61,885 nucleotides of DNA from Pleurocapsa minor HA4230-MV1. Lineage in GTDB: Bacteria; Cyanobacteriota; Cyanobacteriia; Cyanobacteriales; Xenococcaceae. The DNA is taken from assembly GCA_019359095.1 (NCBI GenBank), contig JAHHHZ010000003.1, forward strand, positions 1 to 61,885, in the 5' to 3' direction. A program made the translations under genes and the position numbers. The notes beneath the pieces are model-generated. The model did not search any database. It saw only the letters and a list, made by a program, of their open reading frames with translations, and was not told the DNA's origin. This document shows, piece after piece, positions 1-8,656 of the stretch. Within the stretch, counting starts at the first letter, position 1, and every line of letters begins with the position of its first letter.

Positions 1-116
1 TGGTGCTAGTAGCGCAGTGGACCCACTTCGACCCCATCCCGAACTCGATGGTGAAACGCTGTTGCGGCGAAGATACTTGGGGGGTAGCCCCTCGGGAAAA
101 TAGCTCAGTGCCAGGT
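1..116 (+). rRNA. rrf: 5S ribosomal RNA, lacking the first few bases
   Basis: The sequence contains the conserved 5S core (CCATCCCGAACTCGATGGTGAAAC is split here as CCATCCCGAACTC then GGTGAAAC) and ends in GTGCCAGG, which pairs with the TGGTG at the window edge to form helix I. About two or three 5' bases (expected TCC) lie outside the window. The 16S and 23S genes should lie to the left. A strong hairpin follows directly. Confidence 0.93.
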
Positions 117-135
117 TCCTTTTTTACCCGCAATT

Positions 136-177
136 AACCCCCGAACTTCACCATGATTAATTAAGTTCGGGGGTTTT
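136..177 (+). terminator. Rho-independent terminator of the rRNA operon
   Basis: A perfect 13-bp inverted repeat (AACCCCCGAACTT at 136-148, AAGTTCGGGGGTT at 163-175) encloses a 14-nt loop and is followed by a T run. It lies 20 nt past the 5S end and ends just before the stop codon of the convergent gene, so it may serve both directions. Confidence 0.88.
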
Positions 178-178
178 G

Positions 179-622
179 CTATTGACTAACAGTAGATTTA
201 CTACTTTCGTTAATTGGCCAATCCTCATTTTGACCTCCAACTATAATTTTATTTATTTGCACAAATTCTTTACTAAGTTGATAAATTGAATTAATTAAAA
301 CATCGATCGCGATTAAATCACTCGTACCAAGATCGAACCAACATCTACCCCAAACACCGAGATATTCAATATCGCCCATATTGTGCATTGGTGACATCAA
401 AGCATTTTCTAATTGCGAATGATCGTAGTCCATGTAGCTAATTTCTATTCCAGCATCTTGTATTGGAAGATTTTCAGCATTAAAACCGCCCAACTTGCCT
501 AGATAAAACCAAGAATCAAAAAGTTCTTCAATGTACTGCTGTTCCATACGAGAAGGAACAGTGGGAAATTCTAACCAAATCCATAAATCAAAAGGATTAA
601 ATTCTCTAAATTGTATTTCCAT
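179..622 (-). CDS. DUF3531 family protein
   Basis: A 147-residue soluble protein with no signal peptide or membrane segment. The N-terminal PFDLWIWLEF, central YLGKLGGFNAENL and late LGVWGRCWFDLGTSD resemble the DUF3531 family conserved in cyanobacteria and plastid-bearing plants, whose biochemical role is unknown to me. The ATG start gives the usual family length. It converges on the rRNA operon and is divergent from the peptidase gene at 701. Family assignment is from memory of sequence pattern. Confidence 0.7.
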   Translation of the reverse strand: MEIQFREFNPFDLWIWLEFPTVPSRMEQQYIEELFDSWFYLGKLGGFNAENLPIQDAGIEISYMDYDHSQLENALMSPMHNMGDIEYLGVWGRCWFDLGTSDLIAIDVLINSIYQLSKEFVQINKIIVGGQNEDWPINESSKSTVSQ

Positions 623-700
623 AATTTTTATTATTTTATTGGGGTCTAGACTTTATCTTTAAAATGTTTTAAATAAGAAAAAATACTTCAAAATAAAGTA

Positions 701-1237
701 ATGCCTCGCAAAATTCTGTTGACATCTTTTCAAACTTGGCTACCTCATCAAAAATCAAACTCTTCGGATGATCTGCTAAATTTAATTAATTCAGTTAATA
801 TTCATAGAGTGCAGGAGCTTAAATTAAACTCATTGTTGTTTTTGAGGCAACTTCCAGTCAATATAGAATTAGCTACACAACAAGTAATCGATGCCATTAA
901 AGTAATTAATCCTCATGGAATTATTTGTTGTGGAATGGCTGAGTCAAGAAGTAAACTCTCTTTAGAATCTTGTGCATCATGGGATCGAGACTGCGCTTTT
1001 ACTAAAGTTAATTTGAATGAGCTAGTAAATTGTTTGAACGATACTAATATTAGCCATAATGCGGGCAAGTTTGTTTGTGAAGGCTTGTATTATCGGGTAT
1101 TGAAGTATATACAAACAGAAAAATTATACTTACCTTGTATTTTTGTTCATGTACCTGTCTTGCTTCCTGACAATTTAAGTTTAATTGAAGCAGATTTTCA
1201 GACAATAATTCAATTTATGCAGTCTATTGAAGCTTAA
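701..1237 (+). CDS. pcp: Pyroglutamyl-peptidase I (peptidase C15)
   Basis: Predicted to remove N-terminal pyroglutamate from peptides in the cytoplasm. The protein opens with the family signature MPRKILLTSFQTW. A catalytic triad can be placed: Glu near residue 89 in SLESCAS, Cys near 126 in AGKFVCEG and His near 150 in IFVHVP. At 178 residues it is shorter than the usual 200-215, as is common in cyanobacterial members. It stands alone, in the opposite orientation to both neighbours. The ATG at 701 starts exactly at the motif, so the start is well supported. Confidence 0.85.
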   Translation: MPRKILLTSFQTWLPHQKSNSSDDLLNLINSVNIHRVQELKLNSLLFLRQLPVNIELATQQVIDAIKVINPHGIICCGMAESRSKLSLESCASWDRDCAFTKVNLNELVNCLNDTNISHNAGKFVCEGLYYRVLKYIQTEKLYLPCIFVHVPVLLPDNLSLIEADFQTIIQFMQSIEA

Positions 1238-1428
1238 AATAAATTATCTAAATACGTTGGGGCATAAAAATAGAGCCAGGTTGAAACTTAGGAAAAAATA
1301 ACTCACCAATATATTGGTACGACAAACAACATATAAATAGTTGAATTCTACAATCAGTGAATAATTTTTCTTAAGCCACTATTTGACTCAATAACTAAAC
1401 TAAGATTATTTTATTTTTTAGATTTAAA

Positions 1429-1539
1429 TTAACCTTCTCTTTGATCTTTATCAGTTTGGATAAAGAGAATTAGTAAAAAGACAGTAGGAACTAAAACAAA
1501 TAGGATAGTAGCTACAAATCCCAAATCATTAACTTCCAT
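1429..1539 (-). CDS. psbM: Photosystem II reaction centre protein M
   Basis: A 36-residue single-span membrane protein, [19 protein letters not shown] at its start and then [15 protein letters not shown] at its end. This is the near-invariant PsbM pattern. PsbM lies at the photosystem II monomer-monomer interface in the thylakoid membrane and stabilises the dimer. It is 89 nt downstream of the ferredoxin gene on the same strand, so the two may be co-transcribed. It was found by reading the gap by eye, since it is too short for most gene callers. Confidence 0.95.
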   Translation of the reverse strand: MEVNDLGFVATILFVLVPTVFLLILFIQTDKDQREG

Positions 1540-1628
1540 AAAACAGCAGCTCCTAAGTAAGCAATTATTAAAACAACATTCATATATAGAATATCATTAT
1601 CTTAGGTTAATAGCTGCATAGACTACGT

Positions 1629-1946
1629 TTATTTCTTCTTTTTAGCAGGCTTGGGCTTGGTAATAATCGTGACTGGGCCATTAACCATAGTTTGACATGC
1701 CAATCGGTAATTCTCAGGCTTTCTTTTTAATCTACGGTTTTCAAAATCTGTTCTGGGAGATAGGTTTTCCATCCCTTGAGTAACTTCGACAATACAAGTT
1801 GCACACTGTCCATAGCCACCACAATTTCTGAGTTTTCCCCCCAGGGTGTAAATATCAACTCGGTTTTGAAGAGCTTTTTCGCGCAAATTTGACCCTTGAG
1901 CAGCAATTACTTCTTGATTTTCCTTGGCAAAGGTGATTGTCGTCAT
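1629..1946 (-). CDS. 2Fe-2S ferredoxin, plant-type fold
   Basis: A 105-residue iron-sulfur electron carrier. Cluster ligands are Cys42, Cys48, Cys51 ([11 protein letters not shown]) and Cys84 (RLACQT). The first spacing is C-x5-C-x2-C instead of the C-x4-C-x2-C of the photosynthetic PetF, so this belongs to the divergent ferredoxin or FdC-like group of cyanobacteria and plastids. The tail ends in a basic run KPKPAKKKK. It is probably transcribed with psbM downstream. The redox partner cannot be told from sequence. Confidence 0.85.
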   Translation of the reverse strand: MTTITFAKENQEVIAAQGSNLREKALQNRVDIYTLGGKLRNCGGYGQCATCIVEVTQGMENLSPRTDFENRRLKRKPENYRLACQTMVNGPVTIITKPKPAKKKK

Positions 1947-2078
1947 AGAAATTCTCTCTTGCTAAATCCTGCTTACTATAATATTAAGAATTCATAAGAA
2001 ATCATACATCGATTTTAATACTTATGGACTTTTCAGAAGTTATTGTTTACAACTTGCGATCGCTATGGATAATCTAAC

Positions 2079-2852
2079 TTAAAAATTAATTGTACTAAAA
2101 AACTCTTTTGACCAATGCCAATAATTAATAGATTGAACTGGTATTTGAGCATTAATGGCGATCGCTGCTAAATAATCTGTTGCTGGAGTACAAGAATATA
2201 GCGACCAGTTCATTATTGTATCTTTCTTAAGTGTTGATAGGTAAGGAGATTTACTTTGATTCAAAGCAATCTCAACACTGTTTAAAGAAGCTGATAAACC
2301 TGTGCCAGTAGCCTTTAGGTAAGCCTCTTTTGCTGTCCAAAGCTGAAAAAATAATTTTGGTTGTTGCTCTATGGAGACTTCTTCTAGCATCTTGTATTCT
2401 CTGGCAGAGAAAAAACGTTGAGCAATTTTAAGCGCATCGAGCATAGTTCGTTGATATTCAATGTCAACGCCAATCAGATGATTGAGGGTGAGGCCAAAAA
2501 GGGCGTATTCCTGAGAATGAGAAAGATTAAATTGTAAAGATAAATCTTTTGCCAAGTGAGGCTTTCCGCGATCGCTGTATTCAAAGGTAATCTTTTGCGG
2601 ATTTAAATCAAGATAATTAGCTAATAATTGTCTTAAAATTCCTCTGGCTGCAATAAACCTGCTTTTGTGTTTAAAGAAACGAAATTTATTAGCTCTAGCT
2701 ATTTCATCAGGAGATAAAAGAGTCGTTAATTCCTCAATTTCTGAGGTAGATAGGGATAAATTGGCGCGCCAAACATGAACCAGACTATCTCTCAATCTAG
2801 GTGGTTGCGAGGGAGTTTGCCAAATTGAATCGATGCTGCTGTTGGTTGCCAT
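2079..2852 (-). CDS. 4'-phosphopantetheinyl transferase (Sfp/HetI type)
   Basis: Transfers phosphopantetheine from CoA to carrier-protein serines. Both Mg/CoA-binding motifs are present: IGVDIEY near residue 130 and WTAKEAYLKATGTGL near 180, with FFSAREYKML between them. Length is about 257 residues, typical for the Sfp class, which in cyanobacteria serves fatty acid synthesis and polyketide or peptide synthases alike. I use the ATG at 2852 and not the upstream TTG. It is 28 nt upstream of the CpeY-like gene (2881-4161), which precedes it on the same strand; no functional link is known. Confidence 0.88.
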   Translation of the reverse strand: MATNSSIDSIWQTPSQPPRLRDSLVHVWRANLSLSTSEIEELTTLLSPDEIARANKFRFFKHKSRFIAARGILRQLLANYLDLNPQKITFEYSDRGKPHLAKDLSLQFNLSHSQEYALFGLTLNHLIGVDIEYQRTMLDALKIAQRFFSAREYKMLEEVSIEQQPKLFFQLWTAKEAYLKATGTGLSASLNSVEIALNQSKSPYLSTLKKDTIMNWSLYSCTPATDYLAAIAINAQIPVQSINYWHWSKEFFSTINF

Positions 2853-2880
2853 GATCAAGAACAGATCAACTTAGATGATC

Positions 2881-4161
2881 TCACTGCACATTAGAGTTTA
2901 GTCTATAGTTAGCTTTTGTCTTAATGAGCAGATTTTGATCGTCTACTACTTCAGACCAACAATTCTCGCCCAGTTGTTCCAGTGCCAATAGACAAGCATA
3001 CTTAAGATCGAAGATGGGTGTATCAAGAGTTTGTTTCAGCAAAGGAATAGCTTGAACAGCTTGCAGATTACCAAGAGCGATCGCCGCAGCGGCGCGAGAC
3101 TTCTGGAACTGGGGCGAAGTATTATGTAACGCTTCGACAATTAAATCGTAGCTGGGTTGATGTTGGAGTAACCCAAGTAGCTTTATTACATGAAAATGTG
3201 CGCCATAATCATTGTGAGCTTCTGACTGATAAGTTTGTAAAAGAGCTTCTGCTGCCTCTTGAGGATAGATTTCGAGTAGTGTTTTTCCTGCTAGGTAACA
3301 TCGCCCAAAATCAGTGTGATATAGCTCTCTAATCAAGAATTCTAGTTCGGGTGGTCGATCGTATTCATGTACCAGATCGATATCTTGAGGGCGATCGCGA
3401 ATTATACGATCTAAACTAGGTTCAATCTCAGCAAAATTGATTTTACCTATAGCCAAACCTTTAGCAGCTAAAAGTCTAATCCCCCGCAAACGGAAGGCAA
3501 TAGAAATCGGCGCTTTGGCGATCGCGTCAATGGCTGAATAATATTCAGAGTCGATTAAATCCTGAATACAGGCGCGTCTAACGTTAATGTCATCATGCTG
3601 GAGAAATTCTACAACTTGATTCATTTGACTGTAGTCATTACCCAGACGTGCTACAGAAGCGAGCGCAGCACTAGCAATAGATTTATCATCATGGCTAGTA
3701 AAAGGTTTGATCCGTTCGAGCGCGGGTAAATAATGAAAATTTGCTAGAGTATGAATAATTACGCGGTATGTTTGATTCGGTTTAGTTAATAAATTGGCGA
3801 TCGCTTCGAGGAGTGATTGATCTTCTGTACCAATTTCACCAATTGCCCAAACCGCATTTTCAACGGTCAAGGGATCTGCATCCGCTAAACAAACTTTAAG
3901 TATGGGTAATGCCTGAGTCGCTTTTAAACGCCCCAAACTTTCTACCGCTTTTCTTCTGGCGATGCGGTTTTCTAAGGCTGGATCCAAGTCTTTGATTGCT
4001 TCAATTAAGGCATTGATCGATCTTTCCGTGGGAAAATTAATTAAATGTGCAGCACCAACATAACGCTCGGATGTCCCATCTTCTGTATTTAACGGTTTTT
4101 TCAACAGAGCGATCGCTTGGTCTTCCGTTAAATTAAATATGTTAGAAAATCTATTGTCCAT
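2881..4161 (-). CDS. CpeY-like phycobilin lyase subunit (HEAT repeats)
   Basis: A 426-residue protein built of HEAT/PBS-lyase repeats. The opening (FSNIFNLTEDQAIALL, then INFPTERSINALI and RRKAVESLGRLKATQALPI) and the segment DYGAHFHVIKLLG match my memory of CpeY, the E/F-type lyase that with CpeZ attaches phycoerythrobilin to phycoerythrin. No cpeZ, cpeB or cpeA lies in the window, so the substrate could instead be another phycobiliprotein. It is divergent from the small gene at 4322, which precedes a second HEAT-repeat gene. Related alternatives are PecE or CpcE, but the N-terminus fits CpeY better. Confidence 0.75.
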   Translation of the reverse strand: MDNRFSNIFNLTEDQAIALLKKPLNTEDGTSERYVGAAHLINFPTERSINALIEAIKDLDPALENRIARRKAVESLGRLKATQALPILKVCLADADPLTVENAVWAIGEIGTEDQSLLEAIANLLTKPNQTYRVIIHTLANFHYLPALERIKPFTSHDDKSIASAALASVARLGNDYSQMNQVVEFLQHDDINVRRACIQDLIDSEYYSAIDAIAKAPISIAFRLRGIRLLAAKGLAIGKINFAEIEPSLDRIIRDRPQDIDLVHEYDRPPELEFLIRELYHTDFGRCYLAGKTLLEIYPQEAAEALLQTYQSEAHNDYGAHFHVIKLLGLLQHQPSYDLIVEALHNTSPQFQKSRAAAAIALGNLQAVQAIPLLKQTLDTPIFDLKYACLLALEQLGENCWSEVVDDQNLLIKTKANYRLNSNVQ

Positions 4162-4321
4162 TACTCAAGGAAATTTTATAATCGTTTCTAATTAATAAAT
4201 AGTTTAAAGCTTATTGTCTTAGTTCATCGTCGGTAGTTTACTGTAGAAAAACGATTTGCGAAAATCGACATGAATTTAAACTCATTGAGTAGCCAAAATT
4301 TAGTAAAAAAACATTAAGCAG

Positions 4322-4540
4322 ATGACAGAAAATCTAGTGACAGCCACAGATTTAGCAGAACTAATTGTTGAATTTGAAAAATATCGCGATCGCCTAATTA
4401 GCGAAACGACAGAAGCAGCCAAAAAAGCCAAGCTTTCTAAAAAAGCGACCATGGCAAAATTGGAGCCACAGCTAGCAGATATTGATGCCAAGCTACAACG
4501 ACTTAAAGAACAGCAGACTAATTTAAGCGCGAGTAGTTAA
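4322..4540 (+). CDS. Small conserved coiled-coil protein
   Basis: A 72-residue, mostly helical, charged protein (AAKKAKLSKKATMAKLEPQ followed by IDAKLQRLKEQQ) with no membrane segment. Its TAA stop is directly followed by the ATG of the next gene, so the two are almost certainly translated from one mRNA. The ORF on the opposite strand (4300-4491) looks like its shadow. The tight coupling to an NblB-like protein suggests a role in phycobilisome assembly or turnover, but this is only inference from position. Confidence 0.7.
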   Translation: MTENLVTATDLAELIVEFEKYRDRLISETTEAAKKAKLSKKATMAKLEPQLADIDAKLQRLKEQQTNLSASS

Positions 4541-5467
4541 ATGACAAATACTCCCGATCCCGCCAGAAATAGTCAAACTTTGTTGCTTTCTCATGAAGAA
4601 ACAGATGAACTATTAAGCAGGGTAAATCAGCAATTGGCTAACGGTACTTTTAATCATCAAGACCAACAGCTAATCAAGCAAATGGTAGAATGCTTAGGTG
4701 ATACCAGAGGTTTAGTCCGTTTAGGCTTTGCAGAAGCCTTGGGAGTGGTGGGAAAACCTGCGGTAGACACTTTAATTGATGCCTTATTGCATCACTCTAA
4801 CGAGGTAGTTAGAAGAGCTGCGGGCAAAACTCTAACCTTAATTGAAGATCCCGTCGCCATACCTCATTTAATTCACGCTTTGCTTAACGATGAAGATACG
4901 GTGGTACAAGCCTCAGCGATTGGCGCACTGGCTCGGATCGGGATCGCTTCTGTAACGCCTTTATTAGAGGTATTAGCATCTCCCAATTCTAGTGAAAGTA
5001 ATAAAGGTCATGCAGCCTGGGGTTTAGCCTTTATCGGCGCTCCAGCCAAAGATAAATTGTATACCGCTTACAATTCAGACTCGCCAGCAGTTAGAGCTGC
5101 CGTGGTGGGAGCGATCGCCAAAGTGGTGCAAGAAGATCGTCATGATACCCACTCATTAAATTTACTAGTAAATGCCCTCCAGGATACCGTAGCTGATGTT
5201 CGGAGTGAGGCAGCAGCAGTCTTGGGTAATTTAAAATATCAGCCTGCAATTCCTACTTTAATAGATCTACTCCATCACCCTGAAGCAGAAACACGCCAGT
5301 CAGCTGCTTTGTCTTTAATGAAAATTGGCGAGCGCCAATCTATTCCTGCACTGCAAACTGCTTTAGACCAAGAAAGTAATCCGCAAACCAGTAAAGCGAT
5401 CGCTCTAGCTGTATCTTTATTACAAAAGCAAGTCGATTCTGGGCCAGATAATGATTGGATCGAGTAA
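4541..5467 (+). CDS. NblB/CpcE-like HEAT-repeat protein
   Basis: A 308-residue protein with five or six HEAT/PBS-lyase repeats, for example VDTLIDALLHHSNEVVRRAA, IPHLIHALLNDEDTVVQAS and IPTLIDLLHHPEAETRQSA. This repeat class includes bilin lyase subunits and NblB, which acts in phycobilisome degradation and chlorophyll detachment. The conserved DTRGLVRLGFAEALG entry looks closer to NblB homologs than to CpcE. The start abuts the preceding stop with no gap. The CpeY-like gene is divergent 380 nt upstream, so two phycobilisome-related HEAT proteins flank one intergenic region. Confidence 0.72.
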   Translation: MTNTPDPARNSQTLLLSHEETDELLSRVNQQLANGTFNHQDQQLIKQMVECLGDTRGLVRLGFAEALGVVGKPAVDTLIDALLHHSNEVVRRAAGKTLTLIEDPVAIPHLIHALLNDEDTVVQASAIGALARIGIASVTPLLEVLASPNSSESNKGHAAWGLAFIGAPAKDKLYTAYNSDSPAVRAAVVGAIAKVVQEDRHDTHSLNLLVNALQDTVADVRSEAAAVLGNLKYQPAIPTLIDLLHHPEAETRQSAALSLMKIGERQSIPALQTALDQESNPQTSKAIALAVSLLQKQVDSGPDNDWIE

Positions 5468-5606
5468 TTTCTGTACCCTAATAAATAAACTTGCTCAAAT
5501 TGCTTGAAAAATTGCCGATCATCTGCCATACTAATAAATGGCAAGGAAACAGCACAAACTTTAAATACTTGTGCATCATAACAATTCTCAAAGAATTAGT
5601 TAAAAT

Positions 5607-5678
5607 GCGGGTGTAGCTCAGTGGTAGAGCGTCACCTTGCCAAGGTGAATGTCGAGGGTTCGAATCCCTTCACCCGCT
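5607..5678 (+). tRNA. trnG: tRNA-Gly(GCC)
   Basis: A full cloverleaf can be folded: acceptor GCGGGTG/CACCCGC, D arm GCTC-GAGC, anticodon stem TCACC/GGTGA around loop TTGCCAA (anticodon GCC at 5639-5641), and T arm GAGGG-TTCGAAT-CCCTT. The discriminator base is T and CCA is not encoded. Confidence 0.97.
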
Positions 5679-5846
5679 TATTTGAATTAGAATAAAAGCA
5701 TAACTTAATGCTCAACATCTAATAGTTTAATTAAAATTGGATTTGAGGAGTGGGGCGAGGGCAAAAGAAGATACGATCTGCATTTGAATATAAATGGATA
5801 ACCAAGTTTATTTATCCTCTAACGTTATTAATCTCAGTCGATTAGA

Positions 5847-6155
5847 GTGCGTCCATATAAAATACACAAAATAGATTTAACTTGCGAGTACCCCTGTCCT
5901 TGCCGAAGAAACGGGAAGTTAAAACCGATTATTTTGACTGAGGCGCTAGGTTGCGATCGCTGTCAACAGATATTCGCTGTCAAAAAAGATGGTCAGGTAA
6001 TAGAACAATTATCTTTTGTTTACCAAAAAAAATCTTGGAGATGGACAGGTCATCGTTGGCAAAATGCCTATGCACGATGGACGCAGGGGTATCTCATAAT
6101 TATTTTTATTTTGCTATTTGGTTTGAGTCTTTTGGTAGTAATGATACTATCGTGA
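5847..6155 (+). CDS. Small zinc-ribbon-like membrane protein
   Basis: 102 residues from a GTG start. The N-terminal half has paired cysteines (CEYPCPCRRNG and GCDRCQQIF) spaced like a zinc ribbon, followed by a Trp-rich stretch (KKSWRWTGHRWQNAY) and one C-terminal membrane helix (about residues 80-100). Similar tail-anchored small proteins occur widely in cyanobacteria with no known function. An overlapping 77-residue ORF at 5951 in another frame is rejected because it would break the cysteine pattern. Confidence 0.68.
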   Translation: MRPYKIHKIDLTCEYPCPCRRNGKLKPIILTEALGCDRCQQIFAVKKDGQVIEQLSFVYQKKSWRWTGHRWQNAYARWTQGYLIIIFILLFGLSLLVVMILS

Positions 6156-6255
6156 GTGTTGCTTTGGTTGAATGCTCAGAGTAGCATTTGCTGGATAGTA
6201 GTGTTTTTTTCGCTCATCTTATTATCTTATTAAGTTGTATCGCTGTTTGTAATCT

Positions 6256-7518
6256 ATGGGCATTAATAGCAAAGAAATAGAAAGTTCATCAGATCGAGTG
6301 CTGGCCATAGTTCAAAAATCCCACAAAGCTGCTATCAAACTTGCTCAAATATCGGGTTCAAAACGAAGACTAGGAATATTAGCGATCGCCGAAGCAATAG
6401 AAAACAATGGCGATGAAATATTAGAATCTAATACGCTTGACCTGGAAATGAGTCGCGAAATGGCGATCGCCGAGCCGATAGCTGACTGGCTGAAGCTAAC
6501 GCCAGAAAGAGTGGAAACGACAGTGGCGATCTTAAAGCGACTTTCTCAAGCTGCCGATCCTACTAGACGCTTAATTAATGCGCCCTATCAGTTAGAACCA
6601 TCTCAAACTTATTGTCAGCTAGTTCCTTTGGGAACAGTTGCCTTGATTCATGAAGCCTTTCCTGAATTAGCAGCGATCGTGGCAGGACTTTGTTTGAAAA
6701 CAGGCAATAGCTTAATCACAAGGGGTTGCAGTACTGCTAGTAATTCCAACCAGACTATTGCCAGCATCATTCAGACAGCATTAGCATCGACGGAGTTACC
6801 TTCAGGCACATTTGAAAGTATTTCTGATTTAGGTATTTCAGTGCAAGAGCTGGTTACCCAGGATCGTTATATTAATTTAGTTATACCTTATGGTCGCCCA
6901 AGTCTTGTGCAACAGGTAGCCGAAAAAGCAACGACAACAGTGTTGAGAACTGCCATGGGTAATTGTTATCTATATTGGTCAAAAAGCGGTAGTTTAGAGC
7001 TAACTCGCCAGATGATTGTTAATAGTCATGACGGTGAACCAGATGCAGTCAATGCGATTGAAAAAGTATTAATCAACCAGGAAATCAAGCCTTCGCTGCT
7101 ACAATCGTTGTTTAATAACCTGCAACAGTCAGGATTCAAACTGCGGGGAGATGATGCATTAGTAGAGCAGTTTCCTGAGTTTCTATCTCTAATGAAACCC
7201 CAAGAATGGAGTAAACCATATTTAACTAAGATTGTGGCATTTCGCCGTATAGATAGTTTATCTCAAGCAGTCTTTTGGATTAACCGCTACAGTAGTGGTC
7301 ATGCAGACTCAATTGTCACCAAATCTTACCAGGAAGGAAGGCAATTTGTTCAAGGTATTGATAGCGCGCTGGCTTATATTAATACTTCTCCTAAGTTTTC
7401 GCGTATTCCCGAAGAAGGAAGTGATGTATTTTTAGGTATGTCAAACCAAAAAGCTTATCGACAAGGTTTAATTAGCGTCGAAACCTTCACCACAATTAAG
7501 CAAATTGTTCAAGGATGA
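6256..7518 (+). CDS. ProA-family glutamate-5-semialdehyde dehydrogenase paralog
   Basis: 420 residues across the whole ProA fold. The nucleophile motif GNCYLYW is present near residue 233, and SGHADSIVT near 343 and IDSALAYINTSPKFS near 365 match ProA. However, the usual VIYESRPNV segment is ALIHEAFPELA and the C-terminal glycine-rich signature (GAEIGIST) is FLGMSNQ. The enzyme in its canonical form reduces gamma-glutamyl phosphate for proline synthesis. The changes suggest a divergent paralog, so a second, orthodox proA probably exists elsewhere. Confidence 0.78.
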   Translation: MGINSKEIESSSDRVLAIVQKSHKAAIKLAQISGSKRRLGILAIAEAIENNGDEILESNTLDLEMSREMAIAEPIADWLKLTPERVETTVAILKRLSQAADPTRRLINAPYQLEPSQTYCQLVPLGTVALIHEAFPELAAIVAGLCLKTGNSLITRGCSTASNSNQTIASIIQTALASTELPSGTFESISDLGISVQELVTQDRYINLVIPYGRPSLVQQVAEKATTTVLRTAMGNCYLYWSKSGSLELTRQMIVNSHDGEPDAVNAIEKVLINQEIKPSLLQSLFNNLQQSGFKLRGDDALVEQFPEFLSLMKPQEWSKPYLTKIVAFRRIDSLSQAVFWINRYSSGHADSIVTKSYQEGRQFVQGIDSALAYINTSPKFSRIPEEGSDVFLGMSNQKAYRQGLISVETFTTIKQIVQG

Positions 7519-8025
7519 GTAGTGATTACTAATTACTGATTACTACTCAGCCAGGTGTAGAATGGGCATCGAAAATGACAATAATCAAGACCGATTGCCT
7601 AAATAATGCCCACCAGTTAATCAGCATTGATGACAACTTAAGATTAACTGATTTTAGTCAACTACTACAGATAGTGTTTTGTAAATTTGTAAACACGCTT
7701 ATATGGAATTAAACTCAATAAAAAGCGATCGCTTTCTAAACAGTTAAAGTACCTGAAAAATTTTTTAAAAGCTTATAGCTTACGGCTTATAGCTCAACAC
7801 TAGTTGACAAACATCGTAGTCTCTTAACTTGTCACCAATGGTTAATCAGTGATACCACAAGGGCGACGCACGACGCTAAGCGTTATACCATATGCGAAGC
7901 AGTATCTTTTAGGACAACGTCAGTAATTAGTCCTAAAGGACGACGCGTAGCTAGTGCTTTAGCATAAGCTTCGCCCTAAAGGACTAGCTTCGCGTCGCAA
8001 ATAATCAGTAATCAGTAATCGCTAA
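7519..8025. repeat. Gene-free stretch with heptads and GCGAAGC/TCCTTTAGGA palindromic repeats
   Basis: No convincing ORF is present. At 7525-7545 and 8000-8020 there are TGATTAC/GTAATCA heptads, and at 7770-7795 AGCTTAT-type repeats. From about 7860 to 8000 there is a dense array of short palindromic units, including TATGCGAAGC-GTATC (7890-7907), CCTAAAGGACGACGCG and its inverse CTAAAGGACTAGCTTCGCG. The same units recur at 39363-39386, around 41340-41430 and at 42480-42600, so this is a dispersed repeat family. Confidence 0.7.
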
Positions 8026-8526
8026 ATGATTTATCCACAACGTATTGAGCCACAGCCTGGACAGGAGTCTGTTTGGGATTATCCTCGTCCACCTAGGAAC
8101 GAGCGATCGCACAAGCAAATTAAAATTGTTTTTAATGAAGTTATCATTGCCCAAAGTAGTAACACTTATCGAGTGTTAGAAACTAGTCATCCTCCCTCTT
8201 ACTATATTCCTCCAGAAGATATTAAGCTGGAATATTTAAAGCCAGTTGCGTCTAAGAAATCGTTTTGTGAATGGAAAGGAATAGCAGCATATTACAATTT
8301 GCAGGTTGAAGATCGAGAAGTAATTAATGCAGCTTGGTATTATCCTCAGCCAACAGCAGAATTTGCGGCCATTAAAGATTATGTTGCTTTTTATCCTAGT
8401 AAAATGGATGCTTGTTATGTTGATGGTGAACTGGTTCAAGCTCAAGCTGGAGACTTTTATGGTGGCTGGATAACTCAAGACATAGTAGGGCCATTTAAAG
8501 GGGACACAGGCAGTTGGGGATGGTAA
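8026..8526 (+). CDS. DUF427 domain protein
   Basis: 166 residues with the compact beta-rich DUF427 pattern: RIEPQPGQESVWDYPRPP at the start, IKIVFNEVIIAQSSNTYRVLE, then KSFCEWKGIAAYY and VAFYPSKMDACYVDGE. The domain is common in cyanobacteria and actinobacteria; no activity is established to my knowledge. It has no signal peptide or membrane helix. It is preceded by 500 bases of repeats, so it probably has its own promoter. Confidence 0.82.
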   Translation: MIYPQRIEPQPGQESVWDYPRPPRNERSHKQIKIVFNEVIIAQSSNTYRVLETSHPPSYYIPPEDIKLEYLKPVASKKSFCEWKGIAAYYNLQVEDREVINAAWYYPQPTAEFAAIKDYVAFYPSKMDACYVDGELVQAQAGDFYGGWITQDIVGPFKGDTGSWGW

Positions 8527-8656
8527 TGCTCTTGAGCAAAAGTAATGAGAAATTTAGCGATCGAACCAGCTATTGTCGAAAATTGGGATCATCAAATTCT
8601 TGACAATTAACAGTTAATCATCAAGAATTTGATTAATTTATTCAAAAAGAGAAGTA

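Noticed and set aside
5275-5544. 89-codon minus-strand ORF over the end of the NblB-like gene
   Set aside because: Overlaps a strong gene and has no recognisable pattern or ribosome binding site.
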